Source: Thalassobellus sp050294475 (GTDB taxonomy: Bacteria; Bacteroidota; Bacteroidia; Flavobacteriales; Flavobacteriaceae). From it: a stretch of DNA of 64,000 nt. This document shows positions 54,045-62,305 of the stretch, in pieces. A program made the translations under genes and the position numbers. The notes beneath the pieces were generated by a model, which had not been told where the DNA came from, made no database searches, and saw only the letters and a program-made list of their open reading frames with translations. How positions within the stretch are numbered: the first letter of the stretch is position 1; each line of letters opens with the position of its first letter. The stretch lies in NCBI GenBank assembly GCA_050294475.1, contig JBNKOE010000024.1:248001-312000 (forward strand), read 5' to 3'.

Positions 54045-55195
54045 TAATACCCGAAGTCTTCCTTAATTAAATCTGCTTTTTCAAGCACCAAATCTTTAGT
54101 AATACCTGCTATTTCTTTTAACGTATATGCAGATTGATAAGTACGCATAGCTTTTTTAGGCTCACCTGTTTCTTCATAAAAACGTGCTAAATAATAACTA
54201 CCTAAAAGAGTTTCAGGATATGATTTTCTTGCCATTTTCCCTAATTCTTCATAATATTCAAAACTTTCGTTTTTTTCTATAGCCGCAGAGATAGCTTTGT
54301 AATCGTTAATTAAAATTGGTTTATCAATACCAAACAAATCTTTAATAGTTTGATACTTTTCTTGTAAATAAACAACTGGTGATATTTCTAACTCAAGTAT
54401 AGTTTCTTCATACTCCTTTTTACTTATTGGTTGGAAAACCTTAAACATTCCCTCTATAGCATTTGGTATAGCATGGGTTGGAACCGAATAATGTGATGGC
54501 CCTTCAAAACTATCAAAATCAAAATATAAATTTTCATTTTCTATATTAGAAATATCAGTATTTAAAGCATTAGTCGTTTTTTTAATGAATGAAGCATCAT
54601 TATTCGTATTTGCCAAATAATAAAAGATTTTAGAGTCTACTTTTGATAGTACTTCAGGAATATAATCAATCATGTTAGGAGCTAATTCTGGACTAACAAC
54701 AACATAACCTTGAAATAAAGGTTGTGGCTTTAATAAAAAGTAGTTAATAAAGTTTGCCGTTTCACCATGCCCAAAAGCAACTCTAAAGTTAACGGTTCTG
54801 TATTTGTTTTCAATATAAGGAATCAATTCCATCCCAATAAACTCAAAAAATGATGCTCCAGATTCAATAGGTAATGAATTTTGTTCAGAATACATACAAT
54901 CGTCATAACGCTTATCGAACTGATTAACACCAACAACAATGGCTTCTGGCATATCTTCCCAATAACTATAATAATCTACATTTCCTACAACAACTTCAAA
55001 CAAATAATCGCCATCAAAAACTATAAAAATAGGATAACTTTTATCTTCATTTGTATTATACCCTCTAGGTAATTGAATTTTCAACTCACGAGTATCACCT
55101 AATTTTGAAGACTCTATTGTTTCGTATTTAACTTGCGCTTCTACAAACGGTGAAAGAAAAGACAGAAAGAAAAAGAAAATAATGGTATGCTTCAT
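54044..55195 (-). CDS. exported esterase D-type alpha/beta hydrolase with C-terminal TPR-like helices
   Basis: A 383-residue exported protein with signal peptide MKHTIIFFFFLSFLSPFVEA. The alpha/beta hydrolase domain resembles esterase D / enterochelin esterase types (KIQLPRGYNTNEDKSYPIFIVFDGDYLFE, with FRVAFGHGETANF near 145-158). In this position the nucleophile is usually serine in GHSxGG; here GHGETA replaces it, so catalytic activity is doubtful. Residues about 295-375 form helical TPR-like repeats. It is coupled by a one-base overlap to radA, though no functional link is evident. Confidence 0.82.
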   Translation of the reverse strand: MKHTIIFFFFLSFLSPFVEAQVKYETIESSKLGDTRELKIQLPRGYNTNEDKSYPIFIVFDGDYLFEVVVGNVDYYSYWEDMPEAIVVGVNQFDKRYDDCMYSEQNSLPIESGASFFEFIGMELIPYIENKYRTVNFRVAFGHGETANFINYFLLKPQPLFQGYVVVSPELAPNMIDYIPEVLSKVDSKIFYYLANTNNDASFIKKTTNALNTDISNIENENLYFDFDSFEGPSHYSVPTHAIPNAIEGMFKVFQPISKKEYEETILELEISPVVYLQEKYQTIKDLFGIDKPILINDYKAISAAIEKNESFEYYEELGKMARKSYPETLLGSYYLARFYEETGEPKKAMRTYQSAYTLKEIAGITKDLVLEKADLIKEDFGY

Positions 55196-55263
55196 TACAA
55201 TTTGATTTGAGATTTAATAGCAGCAAGGTATGAAATAAAGCGAAACTATAAAATGTGTTTGTT

Positions 55264-56217
55264 CTACTTTTTTCTATTATATAAGGGTAAGTATATAAGT
55301 GACAATCCACCAAAAACAATAATCATAAGTGTTTGTGATGCCCACATTATCCATCCAAAAGCAATACTAGGCTCCTTAGCAATTCCGAAAATTGAAAAAC
55401 CTAAATAAACTGCAACTGGATAAGCCCCAATACCTCCACTAGTAGCTGCTATACTAAAACTTGCCGAAATAAAACCAATTAAGATAGCTCCTGTTGGAAT
55501 TCCTTTTAGGTCATCTATTGCAAAAGAAGTTACATAAAACATAAGAACATACATTACCCAAATAAATAATGTATGAAAAATGAATGCCCACTTCTTTTTC
55601 ATTTTAAAAATACTCAATACACCTTCAATTAAACCTGCTACAAATGTTCTGATTTTTAATGCTATTTTAGAATTACTTCTTCTAATATATCTGAAAAAAA
55701 ACAGCATCAAAACAACACCTATAACTAAGGCTATAACAATTTTAGTAATATCAAATCTCTCAATTAAAAACCCATAAATAAAATCAAATTGAAGAAAAAG
55801 AGTAATAGTAATAATTCCTAGCATGATGATTAAATCGGCAATTCTTTCTGCTACAATAGTTCCAAAACCTTTTTCAAAAGGCACTCCTTCATAATTTGTA
55901 AGTATAGATGCTCTAGCTACTTCTCCCGCTCTTGGTATGGTATAATTTATTAAATAAGTTGCAAAAACAGCCATCACGCTATTTCCGAATTTAATATTAT
56001 ATCCTAAAGGTTCTAATTGAAAACGCCACCGATATGCTCTAGACAAATGACTCAAAAAACCTAAAAACAATCCTAATAAAATCCAACTTTTATTTGACGA
56101 TTTCCAATATTCTAAAATTTTAGGCAATGGAACATCTCTTAAAGAATACCAGACTAAAAAAACTCCCAGTAATAATGGGAGTATAATTTTTAGTATGTTC
56201 TTTATATTTTTATTCAA
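55264..56217 (-). CDS. lysylphosphatidylglycerol synthase TM/UPF0104-type membrane protein
   Basis: A 317-residue integral membrane protein with about eight helices, matching the LPG-synthase transmembrane domain (UPF0104) family: GVFLVWYSLRDVPLPKILEYWK, FLSHLSRAYRWRFQLEPLGY, VFATYLINYTIPRAGEVARA and the late SFSIAATSGGIGAYPVAVYL. It lacks the cytoplasmic aminoacyltransferase domain, so it is not an MprF. The start is TTG at 56217, four bases after the panD stop, since no ATG in frame covers the first helix. Family members are flippase-like lipid transporters of uncertain substrate. Confidence 0.85.
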   Translation of the reverse strand: MNKNIKNILKIILPLLLGVFLVWYSLRDVPLPKILEYWKSSNKSWILLGLFLGFLSHLSRAYRWRFQLEPLGYNIKFGNSVMAVFATYLINYTIPRAGEVARASILTNYEGVPFEKGFGTIVAERIADLIIMLGIITITLFLQFDFIYGFLIERFDITKIVIALVIGVVLMLFFFRYIRRSNSKIALKIRTFVAGLIEGVLSIFKMKKKWAFIFHTLFIWVMYVLMFYVTSFAIDDLKGIPTGAILIGFISASFSIAATSGGIGAYPVAVYLGFSIFGIAKEPSIAFGWIMWASQTLMIIVFGGLSLIYLPLYNRKK

Positions 56218-56221
56218 AAGC

Positions 56222-56572
56222 CTATATTAATAAGTTTGTAGCTTCATCAGGAAAAACCAAAGAAGGTTTAAAAATTTTAGCCTTTTCAATATCCATAAAA
56301 GCATAGGTAATTAAAATTAAGGTATCTCCTACTGATACTTTTCTGGCTGCAGCACCATTAAGTGTAATTTCTCCAGTATTTCGAGGCCCAGGAATACAAT
56401 AAGTTTCTAAACGCTCGCCATTATCGTTATTTACAATTTGAACTTTTTCGCCTTGTATAATGTTAGCAGCATCCATAAGGTCTTCGTCTATAGTTATACT
56501 ACCTATATAATTGAGTTCTGCACCTGTGCATTTAACTCTGTGAATTTTAGATTTTACTACTTGTATTTGCAT
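56222..56572 (-). CDS. panD: aspartate 1-decarboxylase
   Basis: PanD, 116 residues. It cleaves itself at the G24-S25 bond (NYIGSITID) to form the pyruvoyl group, then decarboxylates aspartate to beta-alanine for pantothenate and CoA synthesis. Other signatures are DAANIIQGEKVQIVNNDNG and the TYCIPGPRNTGEITLNGAAARK block. It begins 13 bases after the panC stop. Confidence 0.97.
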   Translation of the reverse strand: MQIQVVKSKIHRVKCTGAELNYIGSITIDEDLMDAANIIQGEKVQIVNNDNGERLETYCIPGPRNTGEITLNGAAARKVSVGDTLILITYAFMDIEKAKIFKPSLVFPDEATNLLI

Positions 56573-56585
56573 GTTGCAAAGATAA

Positions 56586-57437
56586 TTAATTTAAAGCGAT
56601 ATTATCTATAAGTCTAATATCATCTGCATATACAGCTATAAATGCTCTATACTTTTTATTATTAGATTTTCTTTTTACTGGTTTTAAGGTTTCAGTATCT
56701 GCAATAATAATATATTCTAATTTTAACAAATCGTGATTTACAAACTGATTTTCAACCCATTCCATAACTTTATTAGCACTTTTTGTGCCAAATTTTTGTT
56801 TGGCAGCTTTTAATGTTTTATAAATAAATGGTACAACATCTTTGTATTCTGGTTTTAGCCTAGTATTGCGTGAGCTCATAGCTAAACCTGTTGGCTCTCT
56901 GTGTATTTTACACCCAACTATTGTTACAGGAATATGGTGTTTTTCAACCAATTTTCTTATAATTTGGAGTTGCTGAAAATCTTTCTCACCAAAATAAGCA
57001 TTATCTGGTTTTACAATTTCAAAAAGACGTTTTACAATCGTGCCAACACCGTCAAAATGTCCATCACGAAACCTGCCTTCCATTTCATACTCTAAACCAT
57101 CAAAGTCAAACGATTCGGAAATTGTATTTCCTTCATAAATATCATCTACTGTAGGCGCATAAACAAAAATAGCGTCTTTGCTTACTGTTTTTAATAAATC
57201 TAAATCATTACCTAAAGTCCTCGGGTACTTTTTAAGGTCTTCTTTATTATCAAACTGCGTAGGATTAACAAAAATACTAACAACAACTTTATCGTTATTT
57301 TCTAATGCCTTTATAACTAATTCTAAATGTCCTTCATGCAACGCTCCCATGGTAGGAACTAATCCTATAGTTAGGTTTTTAGACCTTAAAGCATCTAAAG
57401 CTGTTATAATTTGCTGTTTTTCTGAGTATACTTCCAC
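56586..57437 (-). CDS. panC: pantothenate synthetase
   Basis: PanC, 283 residues, joins pantoate and beta-alanine using ATP. Signatures are VPTMGALHEGHLELV near 27-41, the FVNPTQFDNKEDL pantoate region, YFGEKDFQQLQI, and the KMSKS-like SSRNTRL. The start is a GTG at 57437, which gives the expected N-terminus; no ATG is available nearby. It is the first gene of the panC-panD-UPF0104 minus-strand operon, divergent from the glycogen-synthase-like gene. Confidence 0.96.
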   Translation of the reverse strand: MEVYSEKQQIITALDALRSKNLTIGLVPTMGALHEGHLELVIKALENNDKVVVSIFVNPTQFDNKEDLKKYPRTLGNDLDLLKTVSKDAIFVYAPTVDDIYEGNTISESFDFDGLEYEMEGRFRDGHFDGVGTIVKRLFEIVKPDNAYFGEKDFQQLQIIRKLVEKHHIPVTIVGCKIHREPTGLAMSSRNTRLKPEYKDVVPFIYKTLKAAKQKFGTKSANKVMEWVENQFVNHDLLKLEYIIIADTETLKPVKRKSNNKKYRAFIAVYADDIRLIDNIALN

Positions 57438-57461
57438 TTATTAATAAAAATTTAACGGGTG

Positions 57462-57469
57462 CAAACTTA
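57462..57469 (-). promoter_or_regulatory. candidate -7 box for panC
   Basis: Minus-strand TAAGTTTG fits TAnnTTTG, 24 bases before the GTG start at 57437. No clear -33 TTG. Confidence 0.4.
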
Positions 57470-57500
57470 AGATTTTACAGTGAATCTGCATAAAATTTTG

Positions 57501-57508
57501 TATTTTTG
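57501..57508 (+). promoter_or_regulatory. candidate -7 box upstream of the glycogen-synthase-like gene
   Basis: TATTTTTG fits TAnnTTTG and lies 133 bases before the ATG at 57642. If used, the leader would be about 125 bases long. No matching -33 TTG. Confidence 0.4.
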
Positions 57509-57641
57509 CGTGTTTTTTATTTTGATTTTCTCAAAAAGAAACAACATTTATGCAATAAAACAGAAAATAATTTCTTCTTGATTTTAAAGAACAAATTATT
57601 ATTTATTCCATAATCATTATTAAGTCAACAAAAACAAACAT

Positions 57642-58451
57642 ATGAAAGATAAGAGGATATTATATGTATCATCTGAAGTAGTGCCTTATTTACCTGAAAC
57701 CGAAATTTCTTCAATGTCTTTTGAAGCACCTAGATTAGTAAACCAACAAGGTGGACAAATTCGAATTTTCATGCCTCGATATGGCAATATAAACGAAAGA
57801 AGGCACCAATTACATGAAGTTATAAGATTATCTGGAATAAATTTAGTTATTAATGACTTAGATATGCCGCTCATAATAAAAGTAGCATCAATTCCTAAAG
57901 AACGTATTCAGGTTTATTTCATTGATAATGATGAATATTTTAAAAGAAAAGCAACATTAACCGATGAAGATGGAAAACTATTTTCTGACAATGACGAACG
58001 TGCTATTTTCTTTGCAAAAGGTGTTATTGAAACCGTAAAAAAATTAAACTGGTCGCCAGATGTTATTCATGTTCATGGATGGCTAGCCGCTTTACTTCCT
58101 GTTTACTTAAAAGAATTTTATAAAGACGAACCTTTATTTAACGAAAGTAAAATTGTTACTTCTATCTACAATCAAAGTTTTAACAATACTTTAAATAAAG
58201 ATATGATCAATAAGGTTAAATTTGACAACATTAACGAAAAAACTATTAATGTGCTTGAAGAACCGTCATTTAACAACTTAATGAAAGTAGCTATTGATTA
58301 CTCCGATGCATTAATAATAGGATCGGAAGATATTACAGATGAATTAAATGATTATTTAAAAGCATCTAACAAACCTATTTTAGAGTACAAAAGCAAAGAT
58401 GAATTTGGTGAAGCGTATACTAACTTTTTTAATACTGAAGTTTTAAGTTAA
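57642..58451 (+). CDS. glycogen/starch synthase N-terminal domain protein
   Basis: A 269-residue protein that matches the N-terminal Rossmann half of GT5 glycogen synthase: RILYVSSEVVPYL, QQGGQIRIFMPRYGNINERRH, and VIHVHGWLAALLPVYLKEF near 145-165. The full enzyme is about 480 residues; the C-terminal half with the ADP-glucose-binding lysine and E-x7-E motif is absent, and a normal stop follows, with the DUF4270 gene starting 30 bases on. In Bacteroidota such short forms often sit next to panC, so it may have a role apart from glycogen synthesis. Confidence 0.85.
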   Translation: MKDKRILYVSSEVVPYLPETEISSMSFEAPRLVNQQGGQIRIFMPRYGNINERRHQLHEVIRLSGINLVINDLDMPLIIKVASIPKERIQVYFIDNDEYFKRKATLTDEDGKLFSDNDERAIFFAKGVIETVKKLNWSPDVIHVHGWLAALLPVYLKEFYKDEPLFNESKIVTSIYNQSFNNTLNKDMINKVKFDNINEKTINVLEEPSFNNLMKVAIDYSDALIIGSEDITDELNDYLKASNKPILEYKSKDEFGEAYTNFFNTEVLS

Positions 58452-58481
58452 ACAAACACCTAGATATTCATTATATTTTAT

Positions 58482-60098
58482 ATGAAAAATACAATTAACG
58501 CCCTTAAGTTACCTATTACTTTAATTTTAATTCTTATTTCTTTTATTGCTTGCGATAAAGATTTTAACATTATAGAAAGTGATGTTCTTGGTAAAGAAAA
58601 CTCTAATTTTTTAACAGATAGTGTTTATTTACCTATTTCGGCTTATAACAAAAAACTCGATTCATTACAAAGTAACGGATTAGCATCTAACTTATTAGGG
58701 GTTTTTAATGATCCAGCATTTGGACAAACCGTAGCAAATATTGTTACCCAAGTAACACCTACAACATTTGATCCTGATTTTGGCACAAAAACAAAAATTG
58801 ATTCGGTAATTTTAACCTTACCTCTTTTTAGTAGAGCTATAACAGACTCAACTTATACTATAAGTGATTCTTTATACGGAAATTCTCCAATTAAATTATC
58901 CATTTATAAAAATGATTATTTCTTAAGAGATTTTGATCCGTACTCAACTCTTGGAACACCTCAAAAATATTTTTCAAAATCTGATGGAACGGTTTTAAAT
59001 AGTAGTTCTGTTATTAATTTTGAGAATCAAAAAAGTGATTTAATTATAGATTCTACTTTCACTACTGTACCAAGTAGCAAAAGAATCAGATTAGACTCTT
59101 TTGATAATGCAGGAACTTTAATTACTACATATGCAACACCTGCATTAAGATTAAAAATAAAAGACACTCTTTTTTGGAGAAATACTATAATAAATAAACA
59201 AGGAGATCCTGTACTAAGTAATGCCAGCAATTTTAATAATTACTTTAGAGGGTTATACTTTAAAGCAGAGGCTATTGATGGAAACGGTAATATGATTTTA
59301 TTAAATCTAGCATCAACTCGTGCTAATATTATTATTTATTACTCTAAAGACTCATCGGTTGCTGGTGAAAGAACACAATCAACATATCAACTTAATTTTA
59401 CTGGAAATAAAGTTAATATATTTACTAATGACTATAGTTCGGTTTCATTACAAAACGGAAATAAAAACTTAGGAGACGAAAAACTTTATTTAAAAGGTAC
59501 AGCAGGCTCTATGGCTGTTGTAAATTTATTTAAAGACCAAAGCGCTTTTGATAATTTTATAAACGATTATAGAATCTCTGATGGAAATGGAGGTTTTATT
59601 AAAGAACCTACAACTGGAAATTTTATTCTAAAACGACTTATAAATGATGCCTTTTTAACTATTTATGAAGATGAATCTATATCAACTGGAGATGCTTATC
59701 ATAAATACGATCGTATATATGCATACGATATTGAAAACAATCAACCTACTATTGATTACCAAATAGATCCGTCAGAAAATACACAATTTCCTTTAGCCTC
59801 TAAAATTATTAGCCTAAGCCAAAGAGATACTCTTGGAAAATACAAAATACGTCTTACAGAACATTTAAATAGTATATTACTTAGAGACTCAACTAACACT
59901 AAAATTGGATTAGTATTATCTAATAATGTAAATTACACCAGTAATGCTGAAATTTTAAATAGTGGTGATGGTGTAACAGGTATTCCTTCCGCAGCTATAA
60001 TAAGTCCAAGAGGCACTATTTTACATGGTAGCAATTCAAGTAATGACAATAAACGATTGAAATTGAAAATATTTTACACAGAAGCCAAAGATAATTAA
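58482..60098 (+). CDS. DUF4270 lipoprotein
   Basis: A 538-residue predicted outer-membrane lipoprotein with lipobox FIAC (Cys24). It matches DUF4270, a Bacteroidota family, in SNFLTDSVYLPISAYNKKLDSLQSNG, LLGVFNDPAFGQTVANIVTQV and SVILTLPLFSRA, and in the late NAEILNSGDGVTGIPSAAIISPRG stretch. No enzymatic motif was seen. It lies between the glycogen-synthase-like gene (30 bases upstream) and glmS (145 bases downstream), an arrangement I associate with this phylum. Confidence 0.88.
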   Translation: MKNTINALKLPITLILILISFIACDKDFNIIESDVLGKENSNFLTDSVYLPISAYNKKLDSLQSNGLASNLLGVFNDPAFGQTVANIVTQVTPTTFDPDFGTKTKIDSVILTLPLFSRAITDSTYTISDSLYGNSPIKLSIYKNDYFLRDFDPYSTLGTPQKYFSKSDGTVLNSSSVINFENQKSDLIIDSTFTTVPSSKRIRLDSFDNAGTLITTYATPALRLKIKDTLFWRNTIINKQGDPVLSNASNFNNYFRGLYFKAEAIDGNGNMILLNLASTRANIIIYYSKDSSVAGERTQSTYQLNFTGNKVNIFTNDYSSVSLQNGNKNLGDEKLYLKGTAGSMAVVNLFKDQSAFDNFINDYRISDGNGGFIKEPTTGNFILKRLINDAFLTIYEDESISTGDAYHKYDRIYAYDIENNQPTIDYQIDPSENTQFPLASKIISLSQRDTLGKYKIRLTEHLNSILLRDSTNTKIGLVLSNNVNYTSNAEILNSGDGVTGIPSAAIISPRGTILHGSNSSNDNKRLKLKIFYTEAKDN

Positions 60099-60243
60099 CA
60101 ATTTTTTTCAACTTAATCAATATAGTTGTAAAAATGAATTTCATCGTATAAAACAAGGACTTTATATAATAATTATTATTCCTCAATATTTATTTTACAT
60201 ATTTGCTCTAAATTATTAACCCCAAAAACCTAAATTAAAAATT

Positions 60244-62097
60244 ATGTGTGGAATTGTTGGATACATTGGACACAGAGAAGCTTACCCAATTATAATAGAA
60301 GGTCTTAAACGTTTAGAGTATAGAGGATATGATAGTGCTGGTATTGCATTATTTGATGGTGCAAATTTAAAAGTTTCTAAAACAAAAGGTAAAGTAGTTG
60401 ATTTAGAAGAACGCTCTAACAAAGAAATAACAAAAACTGGAAATGTAGGTATAGGACATACACGTTGGGCAACTCATGGAGTCCCTAATGATATTAACTC
60501 ACACCCTCACCTTTCAAACTCTGGTGAACTTGTAATTATTCATAATGGAATTATTGAAAACTACGATTCTCTAAAACAAGAATTAATATCTAGAGGATAT
60601 ACGTTTCATTCTGATACTGATACCGAAGTTCTTATTAATTTAATTGAGGACGTAAAAAAACAAGAAAACGTAAAACTCGGGCAAGCAGTACAAATTGCAT
60701 TAAATCAAGTAATAGGTGCTTATGCCATTGCTGTATTTGATAAAAATAAACCAGAAGAAGTTGTTGTTGCTCGTTTAGGTAGCCCATTAGCTATTGGAAT
60801 TGGTGAAAATGAAGATGAGTTTTTTATTGCTAGTGATGCTTCTCCTTTTTTAGAATATACTAAAAATGCCGTTTATTTAGAAGATGAAGAAATGGCGATT
60901 ATTAGATTTCATAAAGGCATAAAAATTAGAAAAATTAAAGATGATTCTTTAGTTCCTACCTATGTTCAAGAATTACAATTAAATTTAGAGCAAATAGAAA
61001 AAGGTGGTTATGATCATTTCATGCTAAAAGAAATTCATGAACAGCCTAAAGCTATAACAGATACATATAGAGGAAGATTATTAAGAAACGAAGCTATTAT
61101 AAAAATGGCAGGTGTTGAAGATAATATGAAAAAATTCCTCAACGCAAACCGCATTATTATTGTTGCTTGTGGAACATCATGGCACGCTGGCTTAGTTGCA
61201 GAATACATTTTTGAAGATTTAGCTAGAATTCCTGTAGAGGTAGAATATGCTTCTGAATTTAGATACAGAAACCCTATTATAACAGAAAATGATGTAGTTA
61301 TAGCTATTTCTCAATCTGGTGAAACTGCCGATACTCTTGCTGCCATTAAATTAGCAAAATCTAAAGGAGCTTTTGTTTTTGGTGTTTGCAATGTGGTAGG
61401 TTCTTCTATAGCTAGAGAATCTAATGCTGGTGCATACACACATGCTGGTCCAGAAATAGGAGTTGCATCAACAAAAGCGTTTACAACACAAATAACTGTA
61501 TTAACACTAATAGCATTAAGATTAGCTAGAGCTAAAGGGACTATTAGTAGTTCTGATTTCCGTCAGCATTTACTAGAATTAGAAATGATTCCTAAAAAAG
61601 TAGAAAAAGCTTTAGAATCAGATTCAATTATTAAACATATTGCAGATATTTATAAAAATTCGACTAACTGTTTATATCTAGGTAGAGGTTATAATTTCCC
61701 TGTTGCTTTAGAAGGTGCTCTAAAATTAAAAGAAATTTCTTATATACACGCTGAAGGTTATCCTGCTGCCGAAATGAAACACGGGCCTATTGCTTTAATT
61801 GATGAAAATATGCCTATTGTTGTAATTGCAACAAAAAAAGGGCATTATGATAAAGTAGTTAGTAATATTCAAGAAATTAAATCAAGAAAAGGAAAAATTA
61901 TTGGAATTGTAACTGAAGGTGATGTACAAGTTAAAGAATTAGCAGACCATGTTATTGAAGTTCCAGAAACCTTAGAGTCTTTATCGCCACTTTTAACTAC
62001 TATTCCTTTACAGCTATTGTCTTATCATATTGCTGTTTTACTAGATAAAAATGTAGACCAACCAAGAAATTTGGCAAAATCTGTAACAGTAGAATAA
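60244..62097 (+). CDS. glmS: glutamine-fructose-6-phosphate aminotransferase
   Basis: GlmS, 617 residues, makes glucosamine 6-phosphate, the first step toward UDP-GlcNAc for peptidoglycan. The N-terminal glutaminase domain uses C2 (MCGIVGYIG) as nucleophile, with GHTRWATHG and HNGIIENY also present. Two SIS domains follow (CGTSWHAGLVAEY and SQSGETADTLAA, then GRGYNFPVALEGALKLKE), and the C-terminus ends DQPRNLAKSVTVE. No glmS ribozyme was seen in the 145-base upstream gap. Upstream of it there is no clear promoter match. Confidence 0.98.
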   Translation: MCGIVGYIGHREAYPIIIEGLKRLEYRGYDSAGIALFDGANLKVSKTKGKVVDLEERSNKEITKTGNVGIGHTRWATHGVPNDINSHPHLSNSGELVIIHNGIIENYDSLKQELISRGYTFHSDTDTEVLINLIEDVKKQENVKLGQAVQIALNQVIGAYAIAVFDKNKPEEVVVARLGSPLAIGIGENEDEFFIASDASPFLEYTKNAVYLEDEEMAIIRFHKGIKIRKIKDDSLVPTYVQELQLNLEQIEKGGYDHFMLKEIHEQPKAITDTYRGRLLRNEAIIKMAGVEDNMKKFLNANRIIIVACGTSWHAGLVAEYIFEDLARIPVEVEYASEFRYRNPIITENDVVIAISQSGETADTLAAIKLAKSKGAFVFGVCNVVGSSIARESNAGAYTHAGPEIGVASTKAFTTQITVLTLIALRLARAKGTISSSDFRQHLLELEMIPKKVEKALESDSIIKHIADIYKNSTNCLYLGRGYNFPVALEGALKLKEISYIHAEGYPAAEMKHGPIALIDENMPIVVIATKKGHYDKVVSNIQEIKSRKGKIIGIVTEGDVQVKELADHVIEVPETLESLSPLLTTIPLQLLSYHIAVLLDKNVDQPRNLAKSVTVE

Positions 62098-62130
62098 GAT
62101 TTATTCTCATAAATTTATTAAAAACACCTA

Positions 62131-62172
62131 AAAACTTAAATGAGATATTTCATTACATTTAAGTCTTTTTTT
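62131..62172 (+). terminator. intrinsic terminator of glmS
   Basis: Stem ACTTAAATG (62134-62142) with CATTTAAGT (62156-62164), inner AATGA/TCATT arm pair, then a run of seven Ts. It follows the glmS stop by about 35 bases. Confidence 0.8.
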
Positions 62173-62305
62173 ACCAAAAACACAACAAAACACACTCTTT
62201 TTTGCTAAAAGCATACTATGCGTGCATAATTTTTTATATTTTTATGAGGAAGTAATATATAATATATTTATATTGCTTCATTGAAACTAAACTAATTTTT
62301 ACTAA

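Noticed and set aside
60099..60243. glmS ribozyme or other leader structure
   Set aside because: The upstream gap is short, AT-rich and shows no conserved pairing typical of the ribozyme.
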